Shown piece by piece: positions 27,606 to 37,679 of a stretch of DNA of 64,000 nucleotides. Within the stretch, counting starts at the first letter, position 1, and the number at the start of each line of letters is the position of its first letter. The stretch comes from Dioscorea cayenensis subsp. rotundata (lineage: Eukaryota; Streptophyta; Magnoliopsida; Dioscoreales; Dioscoreaceae). A program made the translations under genes and the position numbers. A model generated the notes under the pieces. That model searched no databases and was not told the origin of the DNA. It was given only the letters and a program-made list of their open reading frames with translations. Location: the NCBI RefSeq assembly GCF_009730915.1, contig NC_052480.1:23262419-23326418 (forward strand), given 5' to 3'.

Positions 27606-28605
27606 ATGGGAGCCAGAGCAGATGATAATTTGAAGGTAAGCATCATCATCATCATCATCAGCTAATTAATACTCTCTTAATTAGTTACTCACAGTGAACA
27701 ACAATCCATGGATGATAAATTGGCTTTCTCTTTCTTTCTCTCAGATTATTGAATTGAAAGTCTCTGTTAACTGCTGCGAAGGGTGCAAGAAAAAGGTACT
27801 CAAAGCTTTGAGCATCAAAGGTAAAACTTATAACTTAATTACTACTCAGCTTCTTTATTTATTTTTCAATAATTGTTAATGAAGCTCTTATGCTTGTTTA
27901 CAAACAGGTGTTTTGAAGACAGAGATTCATCCTTCTCAACCAAAACTCACAGTCTACGGGAGTGTTGATCCCCAAACTCTTATTAAGAAACTATCAAGGT
28001 GTGGAAAAACAGCAGAGTTATGTTCTTCAGAAGAAACAAAACTACCTAAAATCCCAGCTACCACAACTACTGCTGCTACTGCTGTGGACAAGGAGCAGCA
28101 AACAAAAAGCTACAGTGATGATGCAGGAGGAAAGCAAAATTCAAGCCTTAACGATACCAAAAGCTCAAACAACAACAACAACAATAATAAGAACAAAGAC
28201 GGTGATGAGATTAACAATAAGGTTAAAGAAACATCAGGCTCAGTTGCTGCTCAGGTTGTTCCAGAGGAGGCAATGTTTGCTACACCAGTAGTGACAACAG
28301 TTCCCCCAATGAGTTATGTTGTTGGTCCAGGTCCAAACATGGTTCATAACCCTGGTGGCAATGTGATGGCATCATCTCATGCAAGAGTTTACTATCCAAT
28401 GGAACCCCACACTGTACTTCCAATGCCTTATTACACGACAGTGAGCACGCATTACACTGCTCCTCCACCGCCCTGTTACATTCCAGAACATTATCAGTAT
28501 GAGATGCCAATCTATAGAACACCTCCCCCGCCAATGCAACAACAACCCATGGGGTTCTCAGACTACTTCAATGATGATAACACAGTTGGATGCCATGTGA
28601 TGTGA
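27606..28605 (+). CDS. Heavy-metal-associated isoprenylated plant protein (HIPP)
   Basis: Three exons (27606-27635, 27745-27820, 27908-28605) give about 267 residues. An N-terminal HMA fold (about residues 11-75) carries the metal-binding CxxC in NCCEGCKKKVLKAL, then GVLKTEIHPSQPKLTVYGSV and LIKKLSRCGKTAEL. A Ser/Asn/Thr/Gln-rich linker and a Pro/Tyr/Met-rich region follow. The C-terminus CHVM is a CaaX-type prenylation signal. HMA plus CaaX defines the plant HIPP family, whose members are membrane-tethered metal chaperones or scaffolds in metal and stress responses. The start MGARADDNLK is in a short first exon, a usual HIPP arrangement. Intron 1 contains an ATC repeat. The exact HIPP number cannot be assigned. 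Confidence 0.9.
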
Positions 28606-30667
28606 TTACTGATTAGTAATTAATCCTTAACTAGGACGTCTTGTTTTTTTTCTCTTCATGTACTTTTGAAGATGCTGCATGAGATGGACCTTTGTCACCC
28701 TGACTGATTTCTCTTTGTATGAGTATGAGTAGAATGAGAAGTGATTGTTCCTCTCAACTTTTTGTTTTTTGTTTTGATAAAAATCCTTTTGGTTATTTAA
28801 GGCCACGTGTGCGTTGTGGTTAGGGTGGGTTTGGGAATAAAGTAAGAGAAGCCATTAGCCATCCAATATGATGATGGGTTTAGTAGGAAAAAATAAACCA
28901 GAAGGTTCCTTCACTTCTTTCAGAGCGGCGTTTTATTGTGCTTATTAGTCAATAATCAATGAGTCAATCGTTCTTTCTTCTTGGACTCTTGGTCTTCGCA
29001 GTAGCAGATGCTTTGATAGTGTTGCTTCTTCAAATGAAAAAGAAATAAAAAAAAGTATGCCCTTTATATATATATATATATATATAACGTTCAATTTATA
29101 GAAAATGATTTTTTAATCAGGAAATAATTTAACAAAAAGTACAAGAAAAGCAAAGGCCATCGTAATATAATAATAAAAATGCTTGAAAGCAATCAACAGT
29201 AGTGGCAGAATAATACTGAAAAGCAGATGAACAGGAAGAAAGATGCATATCAAGAACAACGTATCAGTAAATATGCTATATCTATCAAACTATGCTAGCT
29301 TACTAGCTACCAAGATCCAGTGAGAAAACAAACAAACAAAGAGGAATTTGACAATAATCCTAAAAACCTCTTTTCAAAAAGTGATGACAATATCATGCAA
29401 AAATCTGATACCTGTTAATTCATGCTAAACCGAAAAATATAAGGTTTAGTCATTGGCACTGTTAGGGCAAATACATTTTAACTCGGAACAAGAGAGAAAA
29501 AAAAAGTCAGAAGACAAAAGAAAGTTAGAAGACATATGATTCCAGACATATAGATTGTGCATAATTAGGCAAAGCTATCCATTAGAAGCAGAGATATAAC
29601 CATCATGTCATTTTGGTTACAAAAGAAAAAGACGATAGTTTTGCCGCCAAAATACCTAAATTAGTCATTATTTAAAACATGAGTTCAAGAATACAACTGA
29701 TGGAATCATGATCCAAGAAATCGATAACAACCACACATTAGCCCCTACTAGTTAAAGTATCAAAGGTGTACCACTTACGGAATCACTACAAAGATAACAA
29801 AGCAGGCATGAATATGCAAACCTGCAGAATTGCTTACAAACTAGCAAGGAAATATTATAGCATCTTCTCAGATTTGAATTCTAAATCAATGAATTTAAAC
29901 AAACATCCCATGAAAAAAGGGAAAGCAAAAATAAGAGAATCAGTGCAATCGGCAGACATGACCGGTAAATTTGCAAAAGAACGGATGCATAACAGGAATA
30001 TTATACTTCATACCATTTCCTCACAAGCTGATTCTAAAAATGCTTTATTCTTGTCCCCATGCGTGCAAGTCCCGCAGGTGTTGTACCTACTTCATATAAT
30101 TAGTGATCCCGAAAAGACTTGGAATCATTTAGACCGTTCTTAGTACAATCGTTGCCACCAGTAACACAGACTTTAAAGTCATAAGGCAAACTATGATTAG
30201 TTATCACAATAATCCACATTTGTCGTCTCTCACAATGAAAAAGAAGAAACGCATCATATAGCTTATATTAAGGGGGGAAAAAGATACTTAGAAAGGACAG
30301 GAATCCATAAAGACATACTCCAAGCAATATTGTCAGACAATCGGCCACATTACCAATCCCTACCAAACAAATCTGTTTCTTCAAAATTTATTACTTCACA
30401 AGGATCTAAATTTACAAACAAAATACAAGAAGTAATTTGCATTACCTAAAGATCAGCAAGTAACAAATTTGAAAGAATTTAACAATCTGCCCCACTTTAA
30501 CTTTGCAAGATGAAAGACCAGTTACTAATTACAGAGGAACAGACAGAGAGGAGCAAAAATGATCCATATAAACAGTTTCCTAAACATTGAAATTCTGCCG
30601 GTGAGCCAACCTCCAATTCATGCAAAATATCACAATGTCATCCTCAATCAGCCAACAAAACCTTTGT

Positions 30668-30838
30668 AAATTATAACCAACTTATGCTGTAGCAATTTGC
30701 TAATACCTATGAGGCAAGCACAAGAGGATTCTCCAATCTAACCTCTCTCTCTCTCATAAATTATAACCAACTTATGCTATAGCAATCTGCTAATACCTAT
30801 GAGGCAAGCACAAGAGGATTCTCCAAACTAACCTCTAC
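30668..30838. repeat. Tandem duplication, period about 90 bp
   Basis: AAATTATAACCAACTTATGC begins both units (30668 and 30758). Each runs to GCACAAGAGGATTCTCCAA and ends at ACCTCT. A CT run separates the units. Few mismatches imply a fairly recent event. Confidence 0.85.
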
Positions 30839-31330
30839 TACTTGTGTCTGCAACACAAGCTACGTGTCTTGAAGTAGTGCTCTCAACTAACATTGCACAA
30901 AAACTGAATTCTACACAGATAAACCACAACTGGATGCGCAAAAAGAATATAAACCTCGAGGGCAGAATCAACAGCATCCATATAGTAGATGGATGAGAAG
31001 AAAGGCAACAAAATTTGAGCCCTCATGATAAAAATCACGTTCCACTCCTGTGTCCATCAAGACATTATTCACATATATGACAGAAAAGCAACAAAAATAT
31101 GAGTGTTCATGATGAAGATCACATTCCTGTCCAGTGTCCATCCACATATTCTCCAATTGAACTCAATTTTCTTCAGCAGGGAACAAAAAATCATCACATG
31201 AACAAAACCAATAACATCAAAATGTGGTTTTGATACGTTAAATACAAATAACTAACAGTATAAATTTTGGACAGGCAAGAATGCTATCAAACAAACAGCA
31301 TTATTCAATGCAATCAAGAGGAAAAAAGAA

Positions 31331-31547
31331 CAGAGGTACTGTTATAAACTAAGTCATACATCCAATTCAATCAGCCTTAGAGTGAGAAGTTCATACTTAA
31401 AATAAATCACTATTCTACAAAAAAAGAAGCAACAACATCAGGAAACTGTTATATATCCAAAACAGAGGTAGTATTATAAATTAAGTCATATATCCAATTC
31501 AATCAACCTTAGAATGAGAGGTTCATACTTAAATAAATCACTATTCT
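31331..31547. repeat. Direct duplication, period about 132 bp
   Basis: CAGAGGTA is followed by a near-identical block beginning at 31331 and again at 31463. Shared segments include AAGTCATA, ATCCAATTCAATCA, and CATACTTAAA with AATCACTATTCTA. Substitutions and small indels show it is older than the 30.7-kb duplication. Confidence 0.8.
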
Positions 31548-31697
31548 AACAGAGGCAACAACGTCAGGGAACAATCAACAGGTCCTGCTTCTATTTTCAG
31601 TTATTAATCTAAATATTTCATTGATGAATAGCGAAACAGATATTGTAACCACATCAATAGAGTTGTCTGGTTCCAAGTTTAGTTCAAAGTAATAAGT

Positions 31698-32768
31698 TCA
31701 AACCCTGAGAATCTGGAGCTTGTTGGAGAAAGCGATGGCAACCCAATCGGGTTGCGAGGAAGACCATTGCAGCTGTTCAATGGCTGCTCCCGCAGTGTAG
31801 GCCAGTATCGGATCCAAGCCCCCTTCCGGCTGCTGCCCTGAACCGCTGCCCATGGACGAGAGGTCCCAAATCAGCGCCTGCGAGTCGTCCCCTGCGGTGC
31901 AGATGTGGCACGAACTATGCGGCGCCCAGGCAATTGCGTTGACGCTGGCTTGGTGACGCTGAAGCTCAACGACGGGCAGAGTAGGGAAGCGGATATCGAG
32001 CACCACGATCTTGGGGCTGTCCATGATAATGGTAGCCATGTACCTGGGGTCCTGTTTGTTCCACCCGAGCCTCACAAGTGGGGTTTCAGCGGGGTCGGAG
32101 GACTCGTAGATGATGGTGGAGTGTTCCTTATCACGGAGGTCGAAAACGCGGACGGATCCGTCGGCGGAGACGGAGGCGAAGACGCCGACGCCGCCCCAGG
32201 CGATGTCGTAGACCTCCTTGTCGTGGGCAATGAGTTGGGTGTCTACAGCCTCGCGTTCGACGTCCCAGATGGTGCAGGTGGTGTCGATGGAGGAGGTGCC
32301 GATGCGACGGGGCTCCGCCTCGTTCCAGTCGAAGGAGGTGAGTGGGCCGCAGAACTCCGAGTTCTTGTTACCATTGAGGAGGGCCTTGAGTTCGACGTGG
32401 TCATCGTGGATACTCCACAGCCGGAGGAAGTCGGCGGAGGTGGCCAGAAGGTCCGGGCGGACGCAGTCGCGGTCGGGGACGAACATGGTTTTAGTGGGAG
32501 GGTAGGGATGTTCAAAGGAGAGCGCGGAGTCGGAGCGGATGTCGCCTGTGGCATCATCAAGCTGGACGATCTCGACACCATTCTGGTATTGCTCCATGAG
32601 GCTGGCAATGGCGAGGCGGTACTTCTTGTCCCGGCGAACGCTCCAATTCATAGAGTAGATGTGCCATGGTGCCTCGTACGTGTAGATCTCCGATCGCTTC
32701 TGCTGCTCCTCCGACCCCTCCGGCGTTCGCTCTCCGCTGCCGCTACCGCTGCCGCCATCGCCCCCCAT
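31698..32768 (-). CDS. LWD1: LIGHT-REGULATED WD (LWD1/AN11-type) WD40 protein
   Basis: Single-exon gene of 356 residues. After a Gly/Ser-rich N-terminus ([18 protein letters not shown]) comes the family block [20 protein letters not shown], then [12 protein letters not shown] and [12 protein letters not shown] repeats follow: [58 protein letters not shown], and [20 protein letters not shown]. The protein ends [18 protein letters not shown]. Length and sequence match plant LWD1/LWD2/AN11, nuclear/cytoplasmic WD40 scaffolds in the circadian clock that coactivate clock genes with TCP factors. It is distinct from, but related to, TTG1 of the MYB-bHLH-WD40 complex. The reading frame continues upstream to 32822, but the ATG at 32768 gives the family's usual N-terminus. 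The coding region is GC-rich, so long antisense ORFs appear. Confidence 0.93.
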   Translation of the reverse strand: MGGDGGSGSGSGERTPEGSEEQQKRSEIYTYEAPWHIYSMNWSVRRDKKYRLAIASLMEQYQNGVEIVQLDDATGDIRSDSALSFEHPYPPTKTMFVPDRDCVRPDLLATSADFLRLWSIHDDHVELKALLNGNKNSEFCGPLTSFDWNEAEPRRIGTSSIDTTCTIWDVEREAVDTQLIAHDKEVYDIAWGGVGVFASVSADGSVRVFDLRDKEHSTIIYESSDPAETPLVRLGWNKQDPRYMATIIMDSPKIVVLDIRFPTLPVVELQRHQASVNAIAWAPHSSCHICTAGDDSQALIWDLSSMGSGSGQQPEGGLDPILAYTAGAAIEQLQWSSSQPDWVAIAFSNKLQILRV

Positions 32769-33616
32769 CTCTCTCGAAGGCTTTTCGTTTCTCTGGCACG
32801 TGCAATGCAATGCGATCATCAACGATCTTTATTCATTCTTTAGTAAAGACTAAAGAGTCTAAAGACTAAAGAGAGAGATGGGTTGGACCGGTAATTTTAC
32901 CCCTTATTATTTTATAATTTTCTTTTACTATATAATAACACTGACACGCGTTTGTCTCGGAGAGGGACGAAGCTAGCCCACCATAATCTAATCCATTCGA
33001 GTTTCAAACTTTCAATGGCTTTGTTTCCAAAGTCCTCTTCTCTTCTCCTCTCCTTTCCTTTCCTTTCTTGCTTTATCTACTGATTCTATTCCTGATTTTC
33101 CATACCTTTACTTGATTTTTAGTTTTTTATTTTTATGCCATTCCAATGGGATTAATGCTTCCTGTATCTAACTCCTTTTCATCTTCACTGTTGTGTTCCT
33201 AAATCTTGATGATTCTAAATTGCTGGTAATAAGCTTGTAAAGGTTTTAATGATTAATATGGCTGTTTCTCCCTCCAAATGAACCTGTTTTATCTTCTTAT
33301 TTTATGGGGATAAATCCTTGTTTGACTTGTGTCATGATGGTTAAAATATTCATGGTTGAAACCTATATATGTTTATTATATTGTCATTCTGTGCATGTGG
33401 GGGCTAAATTCCTCTTTTTTTTATTCTATTTTTGGAATTCTGATCCATGGATTATAGAACTGTCCTTGTGTTCAATTGTTTCCCCTTTCTGATGCAGATC
33501 ATTATATATATATATATGTAATATGTATTTAATGTGAAATGTCGTTCTTATATATTTATGGTGTCTACGCATGTTGTGCTTTATGTGCTTATTTATGCTG
33601 TGAATTTAACAATTGG
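32769..33616. other. LWD1 upstream region
   Basis: Promoter side of LWD1 on the minus strand. A pyrimidine-rich block (about 33030-33075) follows an ATG that opens only a 17-codon frame. No gene is recognised. The region may also be the upstream part of the locus that gave rise to the BTF3-like pseudogene at 34.2 kb. Confidence 0.45.
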
Positions 33617-33810
33617 CATTAGAATCCACACAAATTTCTTTAAGCTAATCTTGTTCCCTTGTTGCATGTGCTTGGAATTATGGGCCTTGTCCTGAGTATT
33701 AACATCAAGTTTCTTTACATTAGAATCCACACAAATTTCTTTAAGCTAATCTTGTTCCCTTGTTGCATGTGCTTGGAATTATGGGCCTTGTCCTGAGTAT
33801 TAACATCAAG
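33617..33810. repeat. Tandem duplication, period 101 bp
   Basis: Two adjacent units (33617-33717 and 33718-33810) begin CATTAGAATCCACACAAATT and share GTGCTTGGAATTATGGGCC and TATTAACATCAAG. They are essentially identical over the shared part, so the event is recent. There is no coding sequence in the unit. Confidence 0.92.
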
Positions 33811-34207
33811 TTCTCATCTTTTAAACATTATGCCACTCCTAGTTGAGAGTTGTTCATCTTGTTTCGTGAAGATGTGGTTTTTGAGGTTGGACTACCTTAA
33901 CGGCATTAACCCTATTGCCACAATGCCATGGAAATTTTTACCACTTACTTCACCCTCGATTATCTACATTCAATGTTTATTTATAAGTTGTCACGGTTTC
34001 TCTATGCTTTTTATCATTGATATGATACTTGATTTGTTTTCACTTATCTGACATATGGAACAGGTCCACAACCATAAGGATCTTTTTCTGTGTTTCTTTA
34101 AGAAAAAGGATTTGGGATCAGCTTTCTGACTCAAGTCTTGATGTTTTCCTTCTGTTAATGCAGTTCATTACAATGCAAACTACTGATACCAGTTTTCACT
34201 CATTCAA

Positions 34208-34880
34208 TTGAATAGGGAAAAGCTGGTGAAGATGGCTGATGCAGTTCTCATTGGTCAAAAAGATAGCCCGTGCCAGTTTCTGATTAATTTTTTGATTGGG
34301 CTGGTTATGCACTACAACTTCCAATTTAAGTTTGAACTTGGTCAGCATGCTTGCCATTCAAAATTTATTTGGTTGCCTAACGGCTGTCAGTACTTGATAT
34401 ACCACAACAATCGTCAAAGCTAATATAGTTTCTGAGTGGGAAGAGAACTTGTTTGTCCATCAAGAGTATGAGAACATGCTCCCTTTCCTGACTTATATGA
34501 GGATTTGATTCAAGGAGCTTTCTTCTTGATTAATTTACTTTTCAAGTACTAAGATTGGCAGAAAACATTGATGATATGTTAGAAATCAGCTGCTTACTAG
34601 CTTGTGCTCAAAACCATCATTTCAGTATTATGAGAAACAAAAGGATGTTGTTTGCCATTAATATGGACTCTTAACTTTGTCCTCTATATGTTTGTTTGCC
34701 TAAATTAATCATCAGTCGTCCTGATGGGGAAGCTATATTTTACCAAGCCCACAACAACAGATGATGTGTGGCTCCAATTCATTGTACAAATGCTGTACCT
34801 ACTTTCGAATTAGCAACCATTTTCTTAAGGATGATTGTCTTAAACAGTATGTGAACCATGAAGGCAATTTCATCATGCTT
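34208..34880 (+). pseudogene. Degenerate BTF3 / NAC-beta-like pseudogene
   Basis: At 34208 the frame reads NREKLVKMADAV, close to the usual start of BTF3 (nascent-polypeptide-associated complex subunit beta), but the expected ATG is TTG. About 500 bases on, 34745-34777 reads KPTTTDDVWLQ, resembling the KTTTTDDKRLQ segment. At about 34815-34870, in another frame, NHFLKDDCLKQYVNHEG resembles NIFKDDVVIQFINPK. Order and spacing match BTF3 with an intron between the first and second blocks. This suggests an unprocessed duplicate that has lost its start and suffered frameshifts. Similarity is short and judged from memory, so it needs a search. Confidence 0.42.
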
Positions 34881-35767
34881 AAGAGAAATAACCTGTGTAC
34901 AAGCCAGTTTTGTTTAGTAAACTGTTTTATGTGGCTCAACACTCCCTCATTGTCCAATGCAAACTTTAATGTAGCTTATACTTGAGTAGTTAGCAGGTCT
35001 TTTCAGCAGATTACCGTCAATCTTTCCTTCCCTTGGTTCTTCATGAGTGGAATCTCATGTTATTAAGGTCGGCAATGAAGAATTATATTATTGCATAACA
35101 TTCAAACAAAGAAAAGTAGAAAAGAAAACGATGTGTTTGATTAAATCGTTGCAATGATATGGATGTAGATGCAATTACGGTCATGCCCCGTGTTCTTGTT
35201 TATCCGTTCACAAATCTTTTCCGATTGAGTTGAAGTGAATGCAACTAATGTACCTGAAATTGCCTGCTGACAGAACTAATAGATTTTTTTTACCACCTTG
35301 AATCATCGATAAGCTTGATATCTTCTCCTCCTGTGACCTGTCTCATTCTGCTTTAAGTATGATCTTTCTGTGGGAGCACTGGCATCCACAAAAAATAAAA
35401 AATAAAAAAAATGATATCAATTGCACTAATTTTGCGTGGTCTAGGATGTGCAGTGGTAAAGTCTGAGATTGAGATAACCTTTGGTCCAAGTTTGTTGGCA
35501 GCAGATTGTGAGATGATGACTGTGTAGAAATTAAAGTCTACTAACAAACCTGGCCCCCAATTTTGAAGCGTCTTCATTATCATTTTTTGAATAAAGAATT
35601 AAAGTTAGAGAAAATTGGCTTAGGTTTTTACAAATTAGATAACCACTGGAAAATCATCAAGCACCGCCAGAAGAAGGCATCTGTTGCTAGTATCAGTCAC
35701 AACTCAGAGGGAGGATGATGACGTCTAGGAGTTTGTTGGATGAGATACTTTTAAAGGGGTTGCCAGA

Positions 35768-36180
35768 TTTTTTTTTTTTTTTGGACAAAGAGCCAGAGCT
35801 CAACAAAAACAAAAAGCTAGAAGAAGAAGAAATGAAGACTCCGGCAGAGGTCTTCGAGCCAACGGGGACGATCCAAGCCCTGATCGAAGAGAGATAAATG
35901 CGGGTTTAAACGACCAAAGTTTGCAAGAGCGTCTGCGATCAGGTTGTCTGAACGGGATATAGATTTGAAATCCGAACAAGGGAAGTTGAGAAGCTTGATC
36001 TTGAGACTGTCAATAGCAGGTTGAAAGCGCCACGCCACACAGCTGTCTAAGTGTTTGAGTAAGCCAGAGATACCTGGGCAATCACAAAAAATTCGATTAG
36101 GGAGCCAGTTTTTAGAGATGCATTGGTCAAGCCCAAAATGGATAGCCGCAATCTCAGCGGAAAATGGAGAGGCCCACTGT
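35768..36180 (-). pseudogene. LINE 3' fragment with RNase H-like domain
   Basis: On the minus strand, frame shadows read ASPFSAEIAAIHFGLDQCIS, then WLPNRIFCDCPGISGLLKHL, then FKSISRSDNLIADALANFGR. These correspond to the plant LINE RNase H domain (RVT_3 type): the Glu region SAEIAAI, the Asp in the FCDC segment, and the NLIADALA block. The copy ends in a poly(A) tail, seen as the T run at about 35768-35782. The tail lacks the TGTGG stem-loop of the LINE at 14.5 kb, so it belongs to another LINE group. It is 5'-truncated, and no clear target duplication was found. Confidence 0.78.
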
Positions 36181-36750
36181 TAGTTAGTATTCATTAGAGA
36201 ATTAAGTTCCAGTTAGTTAGTATTCTTATTTATGTGGCGACTGAAATACAAAATACAGTAGAAGAAAATGCAAATCTGGTGCCAAGGACGGCAATTGCAT
36301 CAGTTGCAGAATGCTTCCCATTCCCATTCCCAGTAGTGAAGGAACTATTGGTCTTGTAACTTTATCAGATAAAAAAGGAAATTCTGTGCAGTTTAAGCTG
36401 TTGCTGAAACTGGTTAATGCGTCTGAATTCTTTTTGAGAAAAAAAGAGAGCTAGGAAATAGCTATTTATTAGAGAAAGCAAAGATAAAAACAAACAACAA
36501 ACTGAAACTAAAAAAATAGAAACCAAAAAGTAGACACAATCCGGATGTCACTACTGACGCCTACAGATTACAATCCGGATTTTATTCAGGGTGCAAGCAT
36601 CATCACGTTTGTCTGTTTTCATGAAAATCCAAGTGATGATAACAGAAACACAAAAGAAAGCAGCAGGAGAACGGTAAAAAGGGCACACATGAGAATAGCT
36701 AAACAGAACAAGATAACAAGATTTCCCAAGTCTATAAACAAACGGCTGGC
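36181..36750. other. Short intergenic stretch
   Basis: No gene. The 14-base GTTAGTTAGTATTC occurs at about 36181 and again at about 36214, a small direct repeat beside the LINE remnant. The remainder is ordinary AT-rich sequence. Confidence 0.5.
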
Positions 36751-37023
36751 TTAAGGCGTGATGCAATGGAAGATTGAATCAAGGGAATTAGCAGCCTCCA
36801 CCGTCAGCCGAGTCTTGTTTTCAGATGGAGCAGCAGGAGAAGGAGATGAGAAAGCCCTGGAGCTGGTATTCCATGGACATGGAGTCTTGGGGGCCATGCC
36901 TACCTCTACCTTGGTTGTACAAGAAGAATCTGGCTTCATGTCAATCTCCAGATGCAGCTGCTTCTCTCTTTTTCTCATCTCGCGCCTGCTTTTCACGTAG
37001 TCTTCCGAGATATACACATCCAT
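36751..37023 (-). CDS. Small basic protein of unknown function
   Basis: A 90-residue single-exon frame starts MDVYISEDYVKSRREMRKRE. It continues through a Lys/Glu-rich stretch and a Ser/Pro/Ala-rich stretch (AFSSPSPAAPSENKTR), ending SLDSIFHCITP. The N-terminus resembles small uncharacterised angiosperm proteins that start with a M-D/E-V-x-I-S-E-E-Y-V type sequence. That is recollection, not a search result. The frame extends upstream, but only through translated GT/GA microsatellite (37062-37121), so the ATG at 37023 is preferred. It lies 3' of, and on the same strand as, the PP2C gene. No catalytic motif, signal peptide or membrane segment is visible. Confidence 0.55.
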   Translation of the reverse strand: MDVYISEDYVKSRREMRKREKQLHLEIDMKPDSSCTTKVEVGMAPKTPCPWNTSSRAFSSPSPAAPSENKTRLTVEAANSLDSIFHCITP

Positions 37024-37061
37024 GCTGCTGCTGCTTCTTCTTCTTCTCCTACTTAATGATG

Positions 37062-37062
37062 C

Positions 37063-37121
<59 letters not shown>
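37062..37121. repeat. Compound (CT)n(CA)n microsatellite
   Basis: About 12 CT units run directly into about 19 CA units, 39 bases upstream of the start codon of the small minus-strand protein. Transcribed from that gene it would be a GT/GA repeat in the 5' UTR or core promoter. A second GA-rich repeat lies at 37409-37452. Confidence 0.95.
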
Positions 37122-37123
<2 letters not shown>

Positions 37124-37408
37124 CTAGCAATAACAATTGCGATAATACTAATAATGCAAGAAAAACAAGAAAAACTTATTAATTTATCATTTTGATTATG
37201 ACTTATGGTGATGTCACAGTCATGCATATGTGTGGACGAGAAGATAGGGGGGATGTTCTTCACTCCTGGAGAACAAATAGTGGCCAGGAAGTTGCAGTCC
37301 GATGCATGACTTTCCTCGCCTCAAACGGCAACCATTCATTGCGCCTTCATTCCTTTCCTGTTCCTTCTCATTGTCACTGTCCATATTTTCCAAGTACATA
37401 CATACAAC

Positions 37409-37451
<43 letters not shown>

Positions 37452-37452
37452 T
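37409..37452. repeat. (GA)n microsatellite
   Basis: About 22 GA units with one interruption. It lies between the small unknown gene and the PP2C gene. Confidence 0.95.
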
Positions 37453-37679
37453 AAATACAAAACACAAAAAAACACTCATCTATAAGGCTAATAGAAATTT
37501 CTCAGCTGGTTAAATCTCCAATAGATTCTCTGAATATTAAAAACTGGAAGTTTGAAGGTGATTCACTACATTTATATATTACTACGTTGCGTACATGCCT
37601 ATGAACAGCTTGGAATATCAAGTCCTTTATATTTGAGTTCTGCTGACTTACAAACCAAAATACATATAGCTGGCCAGGT

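Larger units (their letters stand above)
28606..31697. other. Intergenic region between HIPP and LWD1 with local duplications
   Basis: AATAAA at about 28836-28841 may end the HIPP transcript. No protein gene is supported. Two local tandem duplications are visible: units of about 90 bases starting at 30668 and 30758, and units of about 132 bases starting at 31331 and 31463. Both pairs are diverged by a few substitutions. The rest is AT-rich, with no recognised RNA gene. Confidence 0.55.

Noticed and set aside
31905-32843. 312-codon plus-strand ORF opposite LWD1
   Set aside because: It is the antisense shadow of a GC-rich conserved gene. The translation is Gly/Val/Asp-rich with no domain.
35410-35540. 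tRNA-like sequence GTGCAGTGGTAAAGTCTG, candidate SINE
   Set aside because: The A-box-like part is suggestive, but the B box is poor and no tail or target duplication is visible.
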